From: Hyalangium versicolor
Lineage (GTDB): Bacteria; Myxococcota; Myxococcia; Myxococcales; Myxococcaceae
Assembly: GCF_020103695.1 (NCBI RefSeq)
Contig: NZ_JAHXBF010000013.1
Coordinates: forward strand, 186,001-250,000
Reading direction: 5' to 3'
DNA: 64,000 nt
Shown: positions 17,295-25,947 of the stretch, piece by piece
Numbering within the stretch: position 1 is the first letter of the stretch
Layout: every line of letters begins with the position of its first letter
Notes under the pieces: model-generated
Databases searched by the model: none
Told to the model about the DNA's origin: nothing
The model's input: only the letters and a program-made list of their open reading frames with translations
Position numbers and translations under genes: made by a program

Positions 17295-18896
17295 ATGAGT
17301 GAGGCGACGCAGAGTTGCGGCCCCAGCCAGGGGCGCACGAGGTGCATCGGGTTCATGCTGGGGATGCTGGTCCTGGCAACCCCGGCCGGTGCGGCGCTGC
17401 CGGACTACACCCTGCAGCTCCAGGCCCGGACCAACCTGATCGGCAACGACTCCGGGGCGTACAATGTGGCTCCGGGCAACCTGATTGCCGGGAGCCTCCA
17501 GGTGCCCATCGCGCGGGATCGGCAGGTGGCCTTCCGGCTCTCCATCACCCCCGAGGGCAGCTCCGCCGTGTGGTGGGGCCAGGATGGCCGGGGCAGCCGC
17601 ATCTACCTGCTCCCCCACTTCGGCGAGGATGCACGCACGGGAGATCCCGGTATCAACTCGCTGGGGGACATCGCTTTTGGTGTCGCGGGCGCTTCGGATC
17701 CCGTCAACAACGGCCTCTACCTGCTGAACGCCCAGAAGCCGAGCGAGGTGCGCATCTTCCACGAGCCCCTCGGCGCCACGGACTGGCAGAACCTGTGGCT
17801 CAATGAGGCCGGGCAGTTGGGCTTTCGGGCGCTGATCTCGGGCAACCGCGTCTATGGCCTGATGACTCCCTCCGGTACCGGCTTCCAGACGGTGCTCCTG
17901 GCCAAGGAGAAGGCGCTCGATCCCTCCAGCCCGTACGAGTTCCTTTACGCTCCCACGCTCAATGACAAGGGCCAGATTGCCGGTGTGGCCGATGTGGCCG
18001 CCATCTCCACGGAGTACTTCCAGGAGCTGCGCGTCTTCAACGCGGATGGGACCTCGACCCTCATCGCCCGGAGCCGCGGGCTGGACGCCGCGTCGCCCAT
18101 CTACCGCTTCGCCTCCGTGCAGCCGGCGCTCAACAACCCCGGGAAGATCGCCTTCCTCGGGACGGTGAGGGATCCGACGGGGAAGAACCTCCTGACGCTC
18201 TGGCTGTGGACGGGGACCGAGCTGAGGGTTCTCGCGCAGAACGGCAGCGGAGACATCCGGGAACTGGAGAGCTTTCCGCCCGACATCAACGACAGCGGTC
18301 TGGTCGTGTTCCGAGCCTTCGACTCCACCGGCAAGCGGGCGGTCTGGGTGAGCGACGGTCAGGCCCTGAAGCGGGTCGTCACCGAGCACGACATCATCCC
18401 CTCGGATCTGGGCCCGGCCCGCGTGGACCAGGAGACGCCCTCGAGCCCCGTGTTTGCCGGGGGCCCGCTGATCAATGCGCGAGGCGATGTCTCGGTGGTG
18501 GCGGGGCTGGCTCCACCGGACAACGACCAGGAGGAGTGGGGTACCGCCATCTACGTCGCGCAGGCGGCGTTCCCTCCCGGTGAGCCTGACGGAGGGGTGG
18601 ATGGTGGCTCCCCGGAGACGCCGGATGCAGGCGTGGATGGCGGCTCCTCGGAGATGCCGGATGCAAGCGTGGATGGCGGCTCGGGGGACGTCCCGGACTC
18701 AGGCACCCAGACGGATGGGGGGACCTCCGGAGAGACTCCGGATGGGGGCGACTCCGAGCCTCTTCCGCCCGGAGACAAGGCTGACAGCGGCTGTGGTTGC
18801 CAGACGGCTCCCACAGCGGCGCTCTGGCCGTTGTTGCTGCTGGGTCTGGCGAGATACCTGTCGGCGCGTCGCCGCGGAGCTGTGGACCGCGGCTGA
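17295..18896 (+). CDS. NxxGxxAF tandem-repeat protein with MYXO-CTERM-like anchor
   Basis: A 533-residue secreted protein with GGGAGGAG before ATG 17295. A signal peptide (about 13-34) leads into a domain with recurring Asn-x-x-Gly-x-x-x-Phe-type units (INSLGDIAFG, LNEAGQLGFR, LNDKGQIAG, LNNPGKIAFLG, INDSGLVVFR, INARGDVSV). These match the 'choice-of-anchor' NxxGxxAF repeat family, probably a beta-propeller. A low-complexity stalk rich in Asp-Gly-Gly-Ser and Pro-Asp follows at about 435-490. The end has the tripartite MYXO-CTERM form: SGCGCQ, a hydrophobic stretch, then RRRGA. Known of the family: MYXO-CTERM tails direct myxobacterial proteins to the surface, with processing near the Cys. The function of the propeller is unknown. 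Confidence 0.85.
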   Translation: MSEATQSCGPSQGRTRCIGFMLGMLVLATPAGAALPDYTLQLQARTNLIGNDSGAYNVAPGNLIAGSLQVPIARDRQVAFRLSITPEGSSAVWWGQDGRGSRIYLLPHFGEDARTGDPGINSLGDIAFGVAGASDPVNNGLYLLNAQKPSEVRIFHEPLGATDWQNLWLNEAGQLGFRALISGNRVYGLMTPSGTGFQTVLLAKEKALDPSSPYEFLYAPTLNDKGQIAGVADVAAISTEYFQELRVFNADGTSTLIARSRGLDAASPIYRFASVQPALNNPGKIAFLGTVRDPTGKNLLTLWLWTGTELRVLAQNGSGDIRELESFPPDINDSGLVVFRAFDSTGKRAVWVSDGQALKRVVTEHDIIPSDLGPARVDQETPSSPVFAGGPLINARGDVSVVAGLAPPDNDQEEWGTAIYVAQAAFPPGEPDGGVDGGSPETPDAGVDGGSSEMPDASVDGGSGDVPDSGTQTDGGTSGETPDGGDSEPLPPGDKADSGCGCQTAPTAALWPLLLLGLARYLSARRRGAVDRG

Positions 18897-18926
18897 GCCT
18901 GTCCTCCTCGGCGGCCGCCTCCGCGC

Positions 18927-19619
18927 TCAGCGGCGGCGGTACGCCAGGGCCGTCTGCACCAGTTGGCGCATCTGCTGGCGGTCCGTTTCCGGGAGCCCGA
19001 GCCGCTCGAACTCGGTCTCCAGGCCCGCCAGCTTCAGTTGTCCATCCACGCAGGCGTTGAGCCACATCGCCACGGTGGAGTCCTCGAACTGCCGCTCGCT
19101 GTACGCGCTGAACAGGCGCATCACCTCTGCGTTCCTGCGCAGGTAGTACTTCTGGTGGTAGTCCTCGGCCCGGTAGAAGGTGGCCAGCGGGAGCAGGGGC
19201 GTGAGGATCGGTCCGCTCCGGCCCGCCATCGCCCGCTGCCCCGTCTCGAGCGCCAGCCGCTTCTGTGCCTCCCCCGCGTAGAACACCGCGGACATGTACT
19301 GCCGGCCGTAGGGACGCTCGGTGGGATCGGTCTCCTTCCAGAAGTGGCCCAGCAGCGTCTCGTAGGAGATTCGTGCCGGATCGTAGTCGATCTGGATGGA
19401 CTCCGTGTGGTCCCCGAGCTGGCGGTAGGTCGGGTCCGGCTGGCTTCCGCCGGTGTAGCCCACGCGGGTACGGATGACTCCAGGAAGACGCCCGAACCGG
19501 GCGTCAGGGCCCCAGAATCAACCCAGGGAGAAGGTGGCCGTCTCCACGCGTGTGGGTGCCATCGCATCCACCGGCAGGAGCCGGGTGGTAGGGGCTTCGA
19601 TGCTCGAGGCTGGCTTCAT
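18927..19619 (-). CDS. msrA: peptide methionine sulfoxide reductase MsrA, predicted selenoprotein (in-frame TGA = Sec34)
   Basis: Reading from ATG 19619 gives 230 residues if the TGA at 19520-19518 is read through. It sits exactly where MsrA has its catalytic Cys: TATFSLG-U-FWGPDARFG, then GVIRTRVGYTGGSQPDPTY (canonical GCFW...GYxGG). The rest is a normal MsrA: LGDHTESIQIDYDP, HFWKETDPT, GRQYMSAVFY and AEDYHQKYY. A perfect hairpin follows the TGA by 12 nt (separate entry). Without readthrough the only possible product begins at 19463 and lacks the catalytic residue. The only Cys is C190. GGAGG lies 9 nt before ATG. Role: reduction of methionine-S-sulfoxide in protein repair. The alternative is a pseudogene by nonsense mutation, less likely because protein similarity is intact on both sides. 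Confidence 0.85.
19487..19505 (-). promoter_or_regulatory. candidate bacterial SECIS element in msrA
   Basis: On the coding strand the mRNA reads GACGCCCG-GUU-CGGGCGUC, a perfect 8-bp stem (or 7 bp with a GGUUC loop). The stem begins 12 nt after the UGA and its loop about 20 nt after it. Bacterial SECIS elements lie directly downstream of the UGA inside the coding region, with a short apical loop containing G early (GGU in E. coli fdhF) roughly 16-37 nt away, so spacing and loop both fit. It should recruit SelB with Sec-tRNA. Confidence 0.75.
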
Positions 19620-19789
19620 GAGGTGCGTCCTCCACCACTCTCTACGGATGAACCCGCATCCTGGTTACGTCTCTTCCCGGCTTGGGCAAGAATGCCACCC
19701 CGGCCCCCGAGGCTCGTGGCCTTCCGAACCGGATGCCGCCAACCCCGAGGTGGCCAGTCTGCCGTCTCCCCCCACCCAAGAGGAAGCGA

Positions 19790-21478
19790 ATGGCTCGAAC
19801 CCATTTGATGAACGTCGTCGTCCGCGCGCTGCGCACCGCACGAAAGGCTGCTGCCGCGGGGATTCCCGTGACCGAGTATGCCGCCCAGCAGCGCGAGCGC
19901 GCGAGGTTCGACCGGCGTACGCTGCTGAAGCTCACTGCCGGGACCGCGGGCGCGGCGATGCTCTCGGCCTGTGGTGACGACAATCACAAGAGTGTGGCCA
20001 TCATCGGCGGCGGCATGGCCGGGTTGCATTGTGCGTACCGGTTGAACCGGATCGGCGTCGGTGCTCGCGTCTACGAGGCCTCCTCCCGGCTCGGGGGACG
20101 GATGTTCACCGAGCGCAGCATCTTCCCCGACGGACAGCACTGCGAACTCGGCGGCGAGCTCATCGATACCGGTCACCAGACGATGCACGATCTGGCCGAG
20201 GAGCTGGAGATCGATCTGCTGGACTACAGCAACGATGACCCGAGCGTGGCGCGGTTGGCGGCCTTCTTCGATGGACGCAGGCTCTCCGACGACGAGATCC
20301 TCGAGGGCTTCGCTCCCATCGCGGAGCGCATCGACGTGGCGCTCACGGCGCTGGAGGATCCCGAGGAGTACGTCACCTACCGGACGCCCAACGGCGCGCA
20401 GGCGCTGGACCAGCTCTCGCTGGCGGCGTGGTTCGACAGCGAGGGCATCCCGTCCGAGGATCCGGTACGCCGGCTCATCGAGCTGGCCTACGTGGGCGAG
20501 TTCGGGCTCGACGCGAACGAGTGCAACTGCCTCAACCTGTTGACCTTCATCTCCACGGACACGACGCGGCTGGAGCTCTTTGGAGAGTCCGACGAGCTCT
20601 TCCACGCGAAGGACGGAAATGATCTCTTCACGCAGCGGCTGGCCGAGCGGCTGGCGCCGGGACAGATCCAGTTGGGGCACCGGCTGGTGGCGCTGGAGGA
20701 GCTGTCCGACCAGCGCTACCAGTTGACCTTCGAGACTCCGGGCGGTTCCAAAGAGGTGAAGGCGGATCACGTGGTGCTGGCCCTTCCGTTCACGTTGCTG
20801 CGGAAGCTCGAGCTGCCCGCGTCGCTGCCGGAGGTGAAGCGCAAGGCCATCCAGGAGCTGGGGTATGGCACCAACGCGAAGCTGATGGTGGGCTTCTCCT
20901 CGCGGCCGTGGCGCGGGGAGCCCTACCTCTCGGACGGGAGCACCTACTCGGACGTGGGCTACGAGCAGACGTGGGAGACCAGCCGTTTGCAGCCTGGCAC
21001 TTCGGGGATCATCACCCAGTTCGTCGGAGGCCAGAAGGGGCTGGCCCTGGGAGAGGGCACGCCTGAGCAGCAGGCCGCTCTTTTCCTCGATCAGTTCGAT
21101 ACGGTCCTACCCGGCGTGAAGGCCACGGCGAACGGTCGTGTGGCGCGCATGCACTGGCCGAGCTACCCGCTGACCCTGGGCAGCTACTCCTCCTATAAAG
21201 TGGGCCAGTTCACGACGATCGCGGGCGCGGAGATCGAACGGGTGGGCAACCTGCATTTCTGTGGTGAGCACACCAGTCTGGATGCCCAGGGCTTCATGGA
21301 AGGCGCGGCCCTGACTGGCGCGATGGCGGCGGAGGAGGTGGCGACGGATCTCGGCCTCGGGGTGGAGGAGGAGGGCTTCGCTCCAGGAGCGCGCATCATG
21401 GCGCGGGCTCGGGCGGCGCGAGTCCATGGCCGCTGGCTGGATGCGATGCGCCGAACGGTGCGCCGCCGAGCGGGCTGA
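19790..21478 (+). CDS. Tat-exported flavin amine oxidase lipoprotein
   Basis: A 562-residue protein with RBS AGAGGA before ATG 19790. Residues about 40-70 contain a twin-arginine signal (FDRRTLLKLTAG) running into a lipobox-like LSACG, so it is probably exported folded with FAD and lipid-anchored. The FAD site is VAIIGGGMAGLHCAYRL, followed by YEASSRLGGRMFTE and ending with LHFCGEHTSLDAQGFMEGA, the C-terminal FAD-contacting block of monoamine/polyamine oxidases. The substrate is an amine or amino acid, unknown. It is transcribed divergently from msrA across a 170-bp gap. A hairpin terminator follows at 21500. Confidence 0.85.
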   Translation: MARTHLMNVVVRALRTARKAAAAGIPVTEYAAQQRERARFDRRTLLKLTAGTAGAAMLSACGDDNHKSVAIIGGGMAGLHCAYRLNRIGVGARVYEASSRLGGRMFTERSIFPDGQHCELGGELIDTGHQTMHDLAEELEIDLLDYSNDDPSVARLAAFFDGRRLSDDEILEGFAPIAERIDVALTALEDPEEYVTYRTPNGAQALDQLSLAAWFDSEGIPSEDPVRRLIELAYVGEFGLDANECNCLNLLTFISTDTTRLELFGESDELFHAKDGNDLFTQRLAERLAPGQIQLGHRLVALEELSDQRYQLTFETPGGSKEVKADHVVLALPFTLLRKLELPASLPEVKRKAIQELGYGTNAKLMVGFSSRPWRGEPYLSDGSTYSDVGYEQTWETSRLQPGTSGIITQFVGGQKGLALGEGTPEQQAALFLDQFDTVLPGVKATANGRVARMHWPSYPLTLGSYSSYKVGQFTTIAGAEIERVGNLHFCGEHTSLDAQGFMEGAALTGAMAAEEVATDLGLGVEEEGFAPGARIMARARAARVHGRWLDAMRRTVRRRAG

Positions 21479-21499
21479 GTTCGAGCGTACAAAGGGATC

Positions 21500-21524
21500 G
21501 GCTCCCGGTCTGACTCCGGGAGCC
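21500..21524 (+). terminator. hairpin terminator after amine oxidase gene
   Basis: A perfect 9-bp inverted repeat, GGCTCCCGG/CCGGGAGCC, with a 7-nt loop lies 22 bp after the amine oxidase stop. There is no T-run, as is common in GC-rich myxobacteria. Confidence 0.55.
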
Positions 21525-21640
21525 GTCTCCGAGGAGCGCGGCTCGAGCCCGGTATGACGGGAAACATTCGTGCGCCGGCCCGCCTGCCAGCGCTGGTGCG
21601 AGGCCGCGTATGCTCAGGCCCCGGACGTGGAGGTTGTCTC

Positions 21641-22975
21641 ATGGCTGAGCTGTTTCGGGGCCCTCGGATGCCCGTGTTGCCCCTGCTGCACTTCGTCGTG
21701 GATCCCCTGGAGATGGTCCGGCAGTGCGCCGAGCGGTATGGCGATCCGTTCATCGCCACGCTGCCGCTGGGCCGGCTGGTGGTCATGGGCACTTCGGAGG
21801 CCATCAAGGAGTTCTTCACCGCGGACGGCAGCCTCTTCGAGCCCAATGCCCACACGCCGCTGGAGCCCGTGGTGGGTTCCAACTCGCTGCTGCTGGTGGC
21901 GGGGGCGCGTCACCAGCGGGAGCGGAAGCTGCTCATGCCTCCGTTCCACGGGGAGCGGATGCGGGCCTACGGAAGGCTGATGCAGCGCATCGCCGTGGAG
22001 GCCATGGAGCGGATGCGGCCGGGAGAGGACTTCAAGGCGCTGCACCTGGCCCAGGAGACCGCGCTGGAGGTCATCATCCGCGCCGTCTTTGGCGTCGAGG
22101 AGCCGGAGCGCGTGAGGCACTTTGCCCGGGTCACCGTGGACTTCGTCAACGCGTATGGCCCCATCATCGCGATGCTGAAGGTCTCCCGGCAGCCCTGGTT
22201 CAAGCCCTGGACCCAGTACAAGCAGAAGTATGCCGCGTTCGAGCAGTTGCTGCTGGAGCAGGTCGAGCGCCGGCGTGCGAGCAACACGGGAGGAGAGGAC
22301 ATCCTCTCGCTGCTGCTCGCGGTCCGGGACGAGGAGGGGCACCCGATGTCCGATGAGGAGCTGAGGGACGAACTGCGCACGATGCTCGTGGCGGGCCATG
22401 AGACGTCGGCGATCAGCATGGCGTGGGCGATGTACTGGATCCACCGCCAGCCGGAGGTGAAGCAGCGGCTGGAGCAGGAACTGGCCACGCTGGGGCCCTC
22501 TCCCGAGCCGGACGCGCTGGTGAAGCTGCCCTACCTGTCGGCGGTGATCGACGAGACGCTGCGGATCTGCCCGGTGTTCGCGATGACGTCTCGCAGGACG
22601 GTGGCGCCCTTCAAGCTGCTGGGCCACGAGCTGCCCATCGGGACGCGGCTGGCGGCCTCCATCACCCTGGCGCACTACAACCCGAAGGTGTTCCCCGAGC
22701 CGGAGCGCTTCCGGCCGGAGCGCTTCCTGGAACACAAGTTCTCGCCGTACGAGTACCTTCCCTTCGGCGGAGGGTACCGGCGCTGCATCGGCATGGCGTT
22801 CGCGCTGTACGAGATCAAGGTATTGGTGGGCACCCTCCTGGCGAACTACCGCTTCACGCTGACGCACACCGGGCCGGTGAAGATGGCTCGTCGCAACCTG
22901 TCGCTGGGGCCGAGCGTCCCCATTCCCATGCGCTACGAGGGAAAGGCGCCTGCCGTCACCTCGGCTGCGGCCTGA
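21641..22975 (+). CDS. cytochrome P450
   Basis: A 444-residue P450 starting at ATG 21641 behind GGAGG. The I-helix has AGHETSA (acid-alcohol-like ET pair), the K-helix has ETLRI, the meander region contains PERFRPERF, and the haem loop is FGGGYRRCIGMAFA with the Cys ligand. The organisation resembles CYP110/CYP102-like long-chain fatty-acid or terpene hydroxylases from myxobacteria, but the substrate cannot be set from sequence. No ferredoxin or reductase gene is next to it. It converges with the symporter gene with only 8 bp between stops. Confidence 0.93.
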   Translation: MAELFRGPRMPVLPLLHFVVDPLEMVRQCAERYGDPFIATLPLGRLVVMGTSEAIKEFFTADGSLFEPNAHTPLEPVVGSNSLLLVAGARHQRERKLLMPPFHGERMRAYGRLMQRIAVEAMERMRPGEDFKALHLAQETALEVIIRAVFGVEEPERVRHFARVTVDFVNAYGPIIAMLKVSRQPWFKPWTQYKQKYAAFEQLLLEQVERRRASNTGGEDILSLLLAVRDEEGHPMSDEELRDELRTMLVAGHETSAISMAWAMYWIHRQPEVKQRLEQELATLGPSPEPDALVKLPYLSAVIDETLRICPVFAMTSRRTVAPFKLLGHELPIGTRLAASITLAHYNPKVFPEPERFRPERFLEHKFSPYEYLPFGGGYRRCIGMAFALYEIKVLVGTLLANYRFTLTHTGPVKMARRNLSLGPSVPIPMRYEGKAPAVTSAAA

Positions 22976-22983
22976 GCCTCGAT

Positions 22984-24366
22984 CTACGAGGAGGGGGGAC
23001 CGGAGTGGGAAGAGCCAGAGGCTATCGGCTCTCCCGCGCGGGCCTTCTGGCGAGCACGCAGGGCCTCCACCACAAGGCCTGACAGGCCGAGGATGCCGAT
23101 CATGTTGGGGAAGACCTGCAGGCCGTTCATGAGGTCGCCCCAGGCCCAGATCGTCTCGGGCTTGCCCACGGCGCCGAAGTAGATGAGGCCGCAGTAGACC
23201 CAACGGTAGGGTTTGGCGATCTTCACTCCGACGATGTACTCGAGGAACTGCTCGCCGTAGTACGCCCAGCCGATGAGGGTGGTGTAGCCGAAGAGGAAAG
23301 CGCAGAAGGCCACCACCCAGCCGCCCACGGGGATGGCGGTGTCGAAGGCCGAGGCCACCAGGGCCGTGCTCGTCTTTCCCGACTGCCACACGCCGCTGAC
23401 CAGGATCGTCAAGGCGCTGATGGAGGAGGTGACGAAGGAGACGATGAACACCTCCATCACGGCGTTGAGCCCCTGCTGGAGCGGCTGTTCGCTGCGAGCG
23501 CTGCCGTAGGCGACGGCGGCCGTGCCATAGCCGGCCTCATTGGCGTAGATGCCGCGAGCGATGCCGTAGCGCATGGCGACCATCATCCCGATTCCCGCGC
23601 CTCCACCCTTGGCGGCCTCGAAGGAGAAGGCCTCGCGGAAGATGAGGGCGAAGACTTCGGGGATGTGCTGGGCGTGGAAGAGGATGACCCACAGGCCGCC
23701 GGCCAGATAGAGGCCTACTTTGAGGGGCGCGAGCTTCTCGGCCACGCGCCCGATGGAGCGCACTCCGCCGATGATGACGAGCCAGGCCAGCACGGCGATG
23801 CCAATCCCCGAGGCCCAGGTGGGGATGTGGAACTGGCTCTCCAGGACCACGGCCATGGAGTTGGGCTGGGTGAAGGGGGTGGTGGTGAGGGCCGCGATTC
23901 CAGCCACCAGGGCGTAGAGCCACCCCAGGGCGGGGGAGCGGAGGCCGTCTCGGAGGTAGTGCATGGGCCCGGCGGAAACGTGCCCGTCGCGGATGGAGCG
24001 GTAGCGGATGCCGAGCACCGCTTCGGTGAGCTTGATGACGGTGGCGAAGAAGCCGTAGCACCAGATCCAGAAGACGGCGCCGGGGCCACCGGAGACGACG
24101 GCGGTGGCCACTCCGGCGATGTTGCCCGTGCCGATGGAGGCCCCCAGCGCGGTCATGAAGGCCTGGAAGGGGGAGAGCGCGCCTTGGGCTCCTTCTTGCT
24201 GCGCGGGCACAAGGGTGCGAGCGGCATCGGGGAAGAGCCGGATCTGGACGAAGCGGTAGCGGAAGGTCAGGAAGAGGCCGGCGCCCAGGAGGAGGACCAG
24301 CATCCACGGGCCCCAGACGAAGTCACTGGCCCAGAAGATGGCGCGGCGGAGGGGCTCGGGGAGCAT
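22984..24366 (-). CDS. alanine/glycine:Na+ symporter (AGCS family)
   Basis: A 460-residue membrane protein starting at ATG 24366 (MLPEPLRRA). It has the family signature GTGNIAGVATAVVSGGPGAVFWIW near residue 95 and later GGAGIGMMVAMRYGIARGIYANEAGYG and YGEQFLEYIVG. About eleven hydrophobic segments. It should import Ala/Gly with Na+. It is divergent from the P1 aminopeptidase gene across only 41 bp that contain a palindrome, so peptide hydrolysis and amino-acid uptake may be co-regulated (inference). Confidence 0.9.
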   Translation of the reverse strand: MLPEPLRRAIFWASDFVWGPWMLVLLLGAGLFLTFRYRFVQIRLFPDAARTLVPAQQEGAQGALSPFQAFMTALGASIGTGNIAGVATAVVSGGPGAVFWIWCYGFFATVIKLTEAVLGIRYRSIRDGHVSAGPMHYLRDGLRSPALGWLYALVAGIAALTTTPFTQPNSMAVVLESQFHIPTWASGIGIAVLAWLVIIGGVRSIGRVAEKLAPLKVGLYLAGGLWVILFHAQHIPEVFALIFREAFSFEAAKGGGAGIGMMVAMRYGIARGIYANEAGYGTAAVAYGSARSEQPLQQGLNAVMEVFIVSFVTSSISALTILVSGVWQSGKTSTALVASAFDTAIPVGGWVVAFCAFLFGYTTLIGWAYYGEQFLEYIVGVKIAKPYRWVYCGLIYFGAVGKPETIWAWGDLMNGLQVFPNMIGILGLSGLVVEALRARQKARAGEPIASGSSHSGPPSS

Positions 24367-24380
24367 GCGTGGCGCGCACG

Positions 24381-24396
24381 CTATCACCGCTGATAG
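24381..24396. promoter_or_regulatory. palindrome in divergent promoter (possible operator)
   Basis: CTATCA-CCGC-TGATAG is a perfect 6-bp inverted repeat in the 41-bp gap between the divergent symporter and aminopeptidase starts. Its place suggests a shared operator. No regulator gene is adjacent. Confidence 0.35.
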
Positions 24397-24407
24397 GAGA
24401 GGCGGCC

Positions 24408-25688
24408 ATGAGTCCTCGTGCTCCTGCGTTCTTGCTGTGTGTCGTGTGCGGTCTCGTGGCGTTGCCTGGAGGCGCCGAAGCTCCGGTGGCTCCTGGGAAG
24501 GCTGCACCTGTTGCTCCCAAGCCCCTGCCTGGGCCGGCGAAGGCTCGGGCTCGGGAGCTGGGGATTCCGTTCGGCGGCCAGGCCGGGGTGCTGGATGCCA
24601 TCACGGACGTGCCGGGCGTGGAGGTGGGCCACAGCACGGTGATCTCGGGCCAGGGGCGGCTGGTGGTGGGCAAGGGGCCGGTGCGCACGGGAGTCACGGC
24701 CATCTGGCCACGCGGGAAGGTGGGGACGGCGCCGGTCTTCGCGGGGACCTACGCGCTCAATGGCAATGGAGAGATGACGGGCACGCACTGGTTGAACGAG
24801 TCGGGCTACCTCTACGGGCCGGTGTTGGTGACGAACACGAACAGCGTGGGCCTGGTGAGGGACTCGCTGGTCGCCTGGGCGGTGAAGCGGGGGCGTTCGT
24901 GGGAGCTGGGGCTTCCGGTCGTGGCGGAGACGTGGGACGGAGTGCTGAACGACATCGACGGCTTCCATGTGAAGCAGGAGCACGTGTTCAACGCTCTGAG
25001 CACCGCGATGGGAGGGCCCGTGGTGGAAGGGGCCGTGGGGGGCGGCACGGGGATGGTCTGCAACGGCTTCAAGGGAGGGATTGGCACGGCGTCGCGGAAG
25101 CTTCCGGAGGCGGAAGGGGGCTACACGGTGGGCGTGCTGGTGCAGTGCAACTATGGCAAGCGCCGGCTGCTCACGGTGGCGGGCGTCCCGGTGGGGGAGG
25201 AGATCTCGGACCTCCAGGCTTGCACGACGGGAGATTGGGCGCCGTCGAGCCCTCTCATCACGGACATGCCGTCTTGCACGAAGCAGGGGGCCTCGCGGGC
25301 GTCGTATCCCGAGGGAATGGGTTCGATCATCGTGGTGGTGGCGACGGATGCTCCGCTGCTGCCGCATCAGCTCGGACGGATCGCCCGGCGCGTGCCGCTG
25401 GGCATCGGGAAGATGGGCGGGCTGGGCGAGGACGTCTCGGGAGACCTCTTCCTGGCCTTCTCGACCCAGGTCACGCTTCCGGCGACGCCGGGGCCCGTGG
25501 CCACTGTCTCTACATTGGACAACGAGCGGATGACGCCGCTCTTCGAGGCCACGGTGCAGGCCACGCAGGAGGCCATCCTCAACGCGATGCTCGCCGCAGA
25601 CACGATGACGGGCGCGGATGGGATTCGCGTGTTCGCGCTGCCTCAGGACCGGTTGATGGAGGCGATGCGGAAGTACGGGCGGAAGTGA
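24408..25688 (+). CDS. P1 family aminopeptidase (DmpA-like L-aminopeptidase/D-esterase)
   Basis: A 426-residue secreted protein with a signal peptide (LLCVVCGLVALPGGAEA) and a Pro/Ala spacer, then the DmpA-like N-terminal nucleophile fold. The diagnostic autoprocessing/nucleophile region is GGGTGMVCNGFKGGIGTASR, where family members cleave themselves before the Ser/Thr that becomes catalytic. Other conserved parts are ITDVPGVEVGHSTV at the N-terminus and NERMTPLFEATVQATQEAILNA at the C-terminus. It probably trims short peptides in the periplasm, feeding the divergent Ala/Gly symporter (inference). RBS AGGAGAGGCGGCC precedes ATG 24408. Confidence 0.9.
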   Translation: MSPRAPAFLLCVVCGLVALPGGAEAPVAPGKAAPVAPKPLPGPAKARARELGIPFGGQAGVLDAITDVPGVEVGHSTVISGQGRLVVGKGPVRTGVTAIWPRGKVGTAPVFAGTYALNGNGEMTGTHWLNESGYLYGPVLVTNTNSVGLVRDSLVAWAVKRGRSWELGLPVVAETWDGVLNDIDGFHVKQEHVFNALSTAMGGPVVEGAVGGGTGMVCNGFKGGIGTASRKLPEAEGGYTVGVLVQCNYGKRRLLTVAGVPVGEEISDLQACTTGDWAPSSPLITDMPSCTKQGASRASYPEGMGSIIVVVATDAPLLPHQLGRIARRVPLGIGKMGGLGEDVSGDLFLAFSTQVTLPATPGPVATVSTLDNERMTPLFEATVQATQEAILNAMLAADTMTGADGIRVFALPQDRLMEAMRKYGRK

Positions 25689-25763
25689 GAGCGGAGCTTG
25701 GGAGCCAGCTCCCTCCTGCGGTGATGCATGACGGAGGGACCCCTGCCGGGCGCGGTTTTCGCG

Positions 25764-25788
25764 AACTGGTATGCCTGCCATACCAGTT
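25764..25788. promoter_or_regulatory. 10-bp inverted repeat (AACTGGTATG/CATACCAGTT)
   Basis: A perfect 10-bp inverted repeat with 5-nt spacer CCTGC lies 76 bp after the aminopeptidase stop and 160 bp before the kinase gene. It could be a terminator hairpin, but its AT-containing palindromic form (TGGTAT...ATACCA) is also like GntR-type operators. Which one cannot be settled from sequence. Confidence 0.4.
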
Positions 25789-25947
25789 GGTTCAGCGCCA
25801 CCGGCACCAGGGGCTGCCTCCTTGGGTGGACCCTGGCCATTCGGGCCTTCATGGTGCGATAGAACCTGATGGAGTGGGTGGTCCAAGTCGTACCCATGCG
25901 GTAGGGTAGGGGAGCGGGTCAGGTCCGCCCGCATCAGGAGAGGCGAG

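Noticed and set aside
18927..19463. MsrA starting at 19463
   Set aside because: It would begin inside the fold at MGYTGG and lack the catalytic residue. The TGA-containing frame from 19619 restores the whole family profile.
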